Below, one piece after another: positions 59,814 to 64,000 of a DNA stretch of 64,000 bases. Location: positions 434,001 through 498,000 of the forward strand of contig NZ_JADKRZ010000002.1 in NCBI RefSeq assembly GCF_015350905.1, written 5' to 3'. The translations under genes and the position numbers were made by a program. The notes under the pieces were generated by a model, which worked only from the letters and a program-made list of their open reading frames with translations, had not been told where the DNA came from and did not search any database. The number at the start of each line of letters is the position of its first letter. Position 1 is the stretch's first letter. Source of the DNA: Curtobacterium sp. VKM Ac-2865 (GTDB lineage Bacteria; Actinomycetota; Actinomycetes; Actinomycetales; Microbacteriaceae).

Positions 59814-60677
59814 ATGACGGACCTGCCGACGAGACGGGAACGCCGCCGAGGTGGCCGCTCGTCCGTCGGAGGACGGACCCGCGTGATGGGGATCCTCAAC
59901 GTCACGCCGGACTCGTTCTCCGACGGCGGGCTGCACCAGGCGTACGACAGTGCCCTGGCCCACGCCCGTGACCTCGTCGCCACCGGTGCCGACATCGTCG
60001 ACGTCGGCGGGGAGTCCACCCGTCCCGGGGCCGAGCGTGTGCCCGTGGACGTCGAGCAGGCGCGGGTGCTTCCCGTCGTCGAGCAGCTCGTCGCCGAGGG
60101 CGTGCCGGTCAGCATCGACACGATGAACGCCAGCACCGCCGAACGCGCGGTCGAGCTCGGCGCCGTCATCGTGAACGACGTGTCCGGCGGTCTCGCCGAC
60201 CCGGACATGGCCCGGGTGGTGGCAGCGACGGGCACCGGCTTCGTGGTGATGCACTGGCGGGGCCACAGCGACCGGATGTACCGCGACGCGGTCTACGAGC
60301 ACGCGGTGGACGAGGTCCGTCGCGAGGTCGAGATGCGCGTCGCCGAGCTGATCGTGCTGGGCGTCCGTCAGGAGCAGGTCGTCATCGACCCGGGCCTCGG
60401 CTTCGCCAAGCAGGGCGCGCAGAACTGGGAGATCCTCGCCGGGTACGAGCGCTTCGCCTCGATCGGTCTGCCCGTGCTCGTCGCCGCCTCGCGGAAGCGC
60501 TTCCTCGAGGGCGTCGGCAGCGCCGAGGGTGCTCCACCGAAGGACCGTGACCTCGCCACGGCCGCCATCAGCCTGTTGGCCGCCGAACGAGGCGCCTGGG
60601 GCGTGCGCGTGCACGACCCCGCACCGACCCGCGCCGTCCTGGACGTGTGGGAAGCCTGGAGGGCAGCTCGATCGTGA
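59814..60677 (+). CDS. folP: Dihydropteroate synthase
   Basis: Joins p-aminobenzoate to dihydropterin pyrophosphate; target of sulfonamides. 287 aa. Signatures VMGILNVTPDSFSDGG, DIVDVGGESTRPGAERVP, and IDPGLGFAKQGAQNWEILA; S-R-K of VLVAASRKRFLEG is the substrate loop. Start ATG 59814, 5 bp after ftsH, where many actinobacteria have folE. It overlaps folB by GTGA. Confidence 0.95.
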   Translation: MTDLPTRRERRRGGRSSVGGRTRVMGILNVTPDSFSDGGLHQAYDSALAHARDLVATGADIVDVGGESTRPGAERVPVDVEQARVLPVVEQLVAEGVPVSIDTMNASTAERAVELGAVIVNDVSGGLADPDMARVVAATGTGFVVMHWRGHSDRMYRDAVYEHAVDEVRREVEMRVAELIVLGVRQEQVVIDPGLGFAKQGAQNWEILAGYERFASIGLPVLVAASRKRFLEGVGSAEGAPPKDRDLATAAISLLAAERGAWGVRVHDPAPTRAVLDVWEAWRAARS

Positions 60678-61054
60678 ACGACACCATCCGCCTCACCGGG
60701 GTCCGTGCCCGTGGCAACCACGGCGTCTTCGACCACGAGCGTGCCGACGGCCAGGACTTCGTGGTCGACGTCGCGGTCGAGGTCGATGCCCGAGCCGCGG
60801 CCGGCACCGACGACCTCGACCGCACCGTGCACTACGGGGTCCTCGCCGAGCAGGTCGTCGCCGAGATCGAGCGCGACCCGGTCGACCTCATCGAGACCCT
60901 CGCCGAGCGCATCGCCGCCGCCGTGCTCACCCACCGCGCCGCCCTGGCCACCGAGGTGACCGTGCACAAGCCGCAGGCGCCGATCACCGTGCCGTTCACC
61001 GACGTGTCGATCACGATTCGCCGCGAGCGCGCCGCTGGCGAGGCCCCCGCGTGA
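60674..61054 (+). CDS. folB: Dihydroneopterin aldolase
   Basis: Cleaves dihydroneopterin to hydroxymethyl-dihydropterin. 126 aa. TGVRARGNHGVFDHERADGQ contains the catalytic tyrosine position as N-H-G-V-F, DRTVHYGVLAEQVVAEIE and the lysine in VTVHKPQAPI. GTG start overlapping folP; GTGA overlap with folK. Shorter start than the frame allows was chosen for the overlap. Confidence 0.92.
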   Translation: MNDTIRLTGVRARGNHGVFDHERADGQDFVVDVAVEVDARAAAGTDDLDRTVHYGVLAEQVVAEIERDPVDLIETLAERIAAAVLTHRAALATEVTVHKPQAPITVPFTDVSITIRRERAAGEAPA

Positions 61055-61647
61055 GCCGTGCCGTCATCGCCCTCGGCGCCAACCTCGGCGACCGGGGCAG
61101 CACGCTCCGCGCCGCAGCGGCCGCCGTCGCAGCGGTCCCCGGCGTCCGACCGGTCGCGTCCAGCCACGAGGTCGAGTCCGTCGCCGTGACCCTCGACGGC
61201 CCGGACACGGCGAAGCCCCGGTACCGCAACGCCGTGGTCGTCGTGGACACCGACCTGGGTCCGCAGGAGCTCCTCGACGCCCTGCACGCCATCGAGGACG
61301 CCCACGGCCGCACCCGCGAGGTCCGGTGGGGCGACCGCACGCTCGACCTCGACGTCGTCGCGCTGCAGGACGACGACGGCACGGACGTCCTCGTCGACAC
61401 CCTGACGCTGACCGTGCCGCACCCCCGGGCACACGAGCGGGCGTTCGTGCTCGCACCCTGGCACGACGCCGACCCCTCGGCCGTGCTGCCCGGTGCCGGG
61501 CCGGTGGCCGACCTGCTCGCCGCGGTCGGCGACGACACCGAGCGCGTCGACGAGCCGCGCCTCTTCGACGAGCCGACCCGAGCCTCCCGTCCGACCGACG
61601 CCGCAGCAGCGCCGACCGCCGACGCGACCCCCGGAGCTCCCTCGTGA
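61051..61647 (+). CDS. folK: Hydroxymethyldihydropterin pyrophosphokinase
   Basis: Transfers pyrophosphate from ATP to hydroxymethyl-dihydropterin. 198 aa. VIALGANLGDRGSTLRAAAA and EVRWGDRTLDLDVVALQDDD are the HPPK signatures; HPRAHERAFVLAPW closes the site. The last 40 residues are an Ala/Pro/Thr tail that carries one copy of the CGAGCCTCCC DNA motif. GTG start. Confidence 0.93.
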   Translation: MSRAVIALGANLGDRGSTLRAAAAAVAAVPGVRPVASSHEVESVAVTLDGPDTAKPRYRNAVVVVDTDLGPQELLDALHAIEDAHGRTREVRWGDRTLDLDVVALQDDDGTDVLVDTLTLTVPHPRAHERAFVLAPWHDADPSAVLPGAGPVADLLAAVGDDTERVDEPRLFDEPTRASRPTDAAAAPTADATPGAPS

Positions 61648-62123
61648 AGCCGACCCGCGCCTCGACCCTGGTCAGCGTCGCGATCGTCGCGGTCGTGGCC
61701 GGCTTCGCCCTCGACGCAGCGCTCGCCTCGCGTCAGGCCCCGACGCTCATCCTGTCCGCCCCCCTCGGCCTGACGCTCGCGTTCATCGGCATCGCCCTCG
61801 TGGTGATGGCGCTCCCGATCCGTCGACAGGTCCGGGGGCGTGCCGAGCGCCGCGTCGACCCGCACTACGCCACCCGCGTGGTCCTGCTCGCGAAGGCCTC
61901 GAGCATCTGCGGCACCCTGTTCGGTGCGCTGGCGCTCGGACTGGTCGTGTACCTCCTGACCCGCTCGGTCGTGCCTTCGCTAGGCTCGACCCTGCCGAAC
62001 GCCGTGGCGGTCGGAGGCGGGATCGTGCTCACCGTGTGCGCCCTCGCCGCCGAACGCATGTGCGTCGTCCCCCCGGACGACGACGACCACGACGACCCGC
62101 GCGGCGGCACGGCGGTGCACTGA
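61644..62123 (+). CDS. DUF3180 membrane protein
   Basis: A 159-aa actinobacterial membrane protein with four helices (LVSVAIVAVVAGFALDAALA; LTLAFIGIALVVMALPIRRQ; ICGTLFGALALGLVVYLLTR; VGGGIVLTVCALAAERMCVV). DUF3180 genes regularly follow folK in actinobacteria. GTG start overlaps folK. Acidic DDDDHDD tail. Function unknown. Confidence 0.88.
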   Translation: MKPTRASTLVSVAIVAVVAGFALDAALASRQAPTLILSAPLGLTLAFIGIALVVMALPIRRQVRGRAERRVDPHYATRVVLLAKASSICGTLFGALALGLVVYLLTRSVVPSLGSTLPNAVAVGGGIVLTVCALAAERMCVVPPDDDDHDDPRGGTAVH

Positions 62124-62182
62124 CCGACGGCCGCACGACCACCGCGCGACGGCCCACCGACGCCACACCACAGGAGGCCGCG

Positions 62183-62704
62183 ATGCCGCGCGAACGACTC
62201 GACGAGCCCAGCCTCGGCCTGACCGGTGTCGACTGGACCCGGGTGTCCTCCAAGCTCGTCTGGACCGAGCTCATCACGACCGTCCTGGCCGGCGTCGTCG
62301 TGACCGTCGGCTGCGTGCTGATCGGCGTCGCGAGCGGTGGGCCCGGTGAGACGTCCGGCCTCGTCTGGACGCTGATCGGTGTCGCGATCGGCATCATCAC
62401 GCTGGTCACGGCCGTCCTCACGCCGCGCCGGGTCCGTGCGATCGGGTACGCCCTGCGCGACGACGACTTCGTGCTCCGCAAGGGCCTGATGTGGCAGCGC
62501 TTCACCGCGGTGCCGTACGGCCGTCTGCAGCTCGTCGACGTGAACCGCGGTCCGCTCGACCGGGCGCTCGGCATGAGCGAGCTGAAGTTCGTGACCGCCG
62601 CAGCGTCGACGAACGTCCGGATCCCGGGCATCCCCGCCGACCGCGCCGACGAGCTCCGCGACCGACTCGTCGAGCTCGCCGAGTCCCGTCGCGCCGGGCT
62701 GTAG
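62183..62704 (+). CDS. PH (bPH2) domain membrane protein
   Basis: A 173-aa protein with two N-terminal helices (LITTVLAGVVVTVGCVLIGV; LIGVAIGIITLVTAVLTPRR) and a bacterial PH domain: VRAIGYALRDDDFVLRKGLM, TAVPYGRLQLVDVNRGPLDR. Such YdbS-like proteins occur in pairs with the following YdbT-like gene. AGGAGG 6 bp before ATG 62183. Confidence 0.88.
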   Translation: MPRERLDEPSLGLTGVDWTRVSSKLVWTELITTVLAGVVVTVGCVLIGVASGGPGETSGLVWTLIGVAIGIITLVTAVLTPRRVRAIGYALRDDDFVLRKGLMWQRFTAVPYGRLQLVDVNRGPLDRALGMSELKFVTAAASTNVRIPGIPADRADELRDRLVELAESRRAGL

Positions 62705-62712
62705 GGGCCGAC

Positions 62713-64000
62713 GTGACCTTCCGACCCGGACCGCCGCCGCCCGCACCGCCCGCCCCGAACCGCCGGGGGAACGCGGCCGCGGCAGCGCCCCTGACCGACG
62801 GGGAGTGGCACCGACTGCACCCGCTGACACCGCTGCTGCGCGGCGGGATCTTCCTGGTCGTCGTGCTCGGCATCGTCGTGAACAACCTCCGCGACACCCT
62901 GTTCGAGACCTTCATCCCGGGCAGCGGCTCACGCGAGCAGGGTGACCCCGTTCGCTACGTGTGGGAGCACGGCGCGTTCGGGTGGGTGCTGCTCGGGATC
63001 GCGGTGTTCCTGATCGTGCTGATCGGGCTGTTCTACCTGTCGTGGCGCATGCACGAGTTCCGCGTCACCGGTGAGATCGTCGAGGTGCGCTCCGGCGTGC
63101 TCTTCCGCAACCACCGCAAGGCCCGACTCGACCGGATCCAGGGCATCAACATCACCCGTCCGCTGATCCCCCGCCTGTTCGGGACGGCGAAGCTCGAGAT
63201 CGCGCAGGCGGGCAACGACGCCAACGTGCAGCTCGCGTACCTCGGGGCGAAGGCGTCGGACGACCTCCGGCAGCGCATCCTGTCGCTCGCGTCCGGTGCG
63301 CGCGACGAGCCCGAGGAAGCGACCGCCCGCCGCCAGTACAGCTCGGACGGGGTGGTGTCGGACCGCGTCTACGAGTTCCTCTCGCCCGAGCTCGACGCCG
63401 ACGCCGTGCACGCCACCCGCATCGTGAAGGTCCGTCCCGGGCGCCTCATCGCCTCGATGTTGCTTTCCGGCACGACCGTGGTCATCCTGGCGCTGGTCGT
63501 CGCGATCATCGTCAGCATCGCGATCACGGGGGAGTACTTCCTGCTCGTGACGCTGTTCCCCGCCGTCATCGGCAGCGGCGGCTACTACGTCCGCAAGTTC
63601 TCGAAGTCGCTGCAGTACACGATCGCCGACACCCGCGACGGCATCCGGATCGGCTTCGGCCTGGTCTCGACGACGAACGAGACCCTGCCGCCCGGCCGCA
63701 TCCACGCCGTGAGCGTCGCGCAGCCCCTGCTCTGGCGCCCGTTCGGCTGGTGGGACGTCCGCATCAACCGCGCGACCAACGCCGGCAACGGGGCGTCGAG
63801 CAACCAGCAGGTGTCGTCCATCGTCCTCCCCGTGGGGACCGCCGCCGACGTCCGCCAGGTGCTCGAGATCATCCTGCCGGCACTCGTCGGGTCCGCCGTG
63901 GTCGGCCCGGAGGCCTCGAAGGACCGCCTCCGCGAGGGCTCCGCGGAAGCGGTCAGCGTCGTCGACGACAGTCTCACCACCACCGGGGACGCCGGTGGCT
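62713..64000 (+). CDS. YdbT-like multi-PH-domain membrane protein (3' end outside window)
   Basis: At least 429 residues, open to the window edge. A Pro-rich start (PGPPPPAPPAPNRRG) precedes helix ILVVVLGIVVNN-type segments and a first PH unit (YLSWRMHEFRVTGEIVEVRS; ARLDRIQGINITRPLIPRLF); a second helix pair and second PH unit (LQYTIADTRDGIRIGFGLVS; RIHAVSVAQPLLWRPFGWWD) follow. In other bacteria this pair (YdbS-YdbT) is membrane-stress related. GTG start 62713, 9 bp after the preceding gene. Confidence 0.88.
   Translation, partial: MTFRPGPPPPAPPAPNRRGNAAAAAPLTDGEWHRLHPLTPLLRGGIFLVVVLGIVVNNLRDTLFETFIPGSGSREQGDPVRYVWEHGAFGWVLLGIAVFLIVLIGLFYLSWRMHEFRVTGEIVEVRSGVLFRNHRKARLDRIQGINITRPLIPRLFGTAKLEIAQAGNDANVQLAYLGAKASDDLRQRILSLASGARDEPEEATARRQYSSDGVVSDRVYEFLSPELDADAVHATRIVKVRPGRLIASMLLSGTTVVILALVVAIIVSIAITGEYFLLVTLFPAVIGSGGYYVRKFSKSLQYTIADTRDGIRIGFGLVSTTNETLPPGRIHAVSVAQPLLWRPFGWWDVRINRATNAGNGASSNQQVSSIVLPVGTAADVRQVLEIILPALVGSAVVGPEASKDRLREGSAEAVSVVDDSLTTTGDAGG

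Overview
The window is chromosomal DNA of a very GC-rich actinobacterium, most likely a Microbacteriaceae member close to Curtobacterium. This is an inference from about 70% GC, frequent GTG starts and ATGA/GTGA stop-start overlaps, the Gram-positive coproporphyrin heme pathway (HemQ plus a cysteine-rich ferrochelatase), the actinobacterial mismatch nuclease NucS, and the tilS-hpt-ftsH-fol block. Positions 47.1-48.55 kb stand out at roughly 50% GC.

Layout. 1-11.9 kb: transporters (CynX-type MFS, a LacI-controlled MFS, MATE, GAP family, uracil permease), a HAD phosphatase, NucS, an M13 metallopeptidase and a degenerate beta-lactamase-like protein. 11.9-16.0 kb: a nine-gene minus-strand Asp23/Gls24 (alkaline shock, envelope stress) cluster. 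16.1-18.3 kb: an AraC regulator, a small acidic repeat protein and a NUDIX hydrolase. 18.3-29.5 kb: heme synthesis, with hemA divergent from hemE-hemY-[three small envelope genes]-hemQ-hemH-hemC-hemD-hemB-hemL, followed by about 400 bp of nested palindromic repeats. 30-36.4 kb: ABC ATPase, GntR, an AcuI-like reductase, phosphofructokinase, a DNA glycosylase, a Tat-exported M23 peptidase followed by a free-standing copy of its own C-terminal domain, and a MarR regulator. 36.5-40.1 kb: a full-length PutA homologue lacking key catalytic residues in both halves. 40.1-44.7 kb: a nucleotidyltransferase, a 48-bp perfect palindrome, an SDR/membrane protein pair, a DUF2071 protein and an Lrp regulator. 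44.9-47.1 kb: ddaH-rocD.

47.1-50.7 kb is the accessory part. An AT-rich two-gene cassette of unknown function sits between the intact rocD 3' end and a second, decayed copy of that 3' end. After an NAD-dependent epimerase comes an Abi_2/HEPN protein whose leader folds like the abiF RNA, so it is probably an RNA-guarded toxin or defence module.

50.8-64 kb: an aldo/keto reductase, tRNA-Phe, tRNA-Asp and tRNA-Glu, two coiled-coil cell-wall hydrolases (M23 and NlpC/P60) behind GTTAC boxes, pyrophosphatase, tilS-hpt-ftsH, folP-folB-folK (no folE between ftsH and folP), DUF3180 and two PH-domain membrane proteins, the last cut by the window end.

The best candidates for undescribed biology are the rocD-flanked cassette with its G12 tract, the M23 peptidase with its detached-domain partner, the abiF-like RNA/HEPN pair, the pseudo-PutA behind a MarR operator, and the GAGACGCC palindrome field after hemL.
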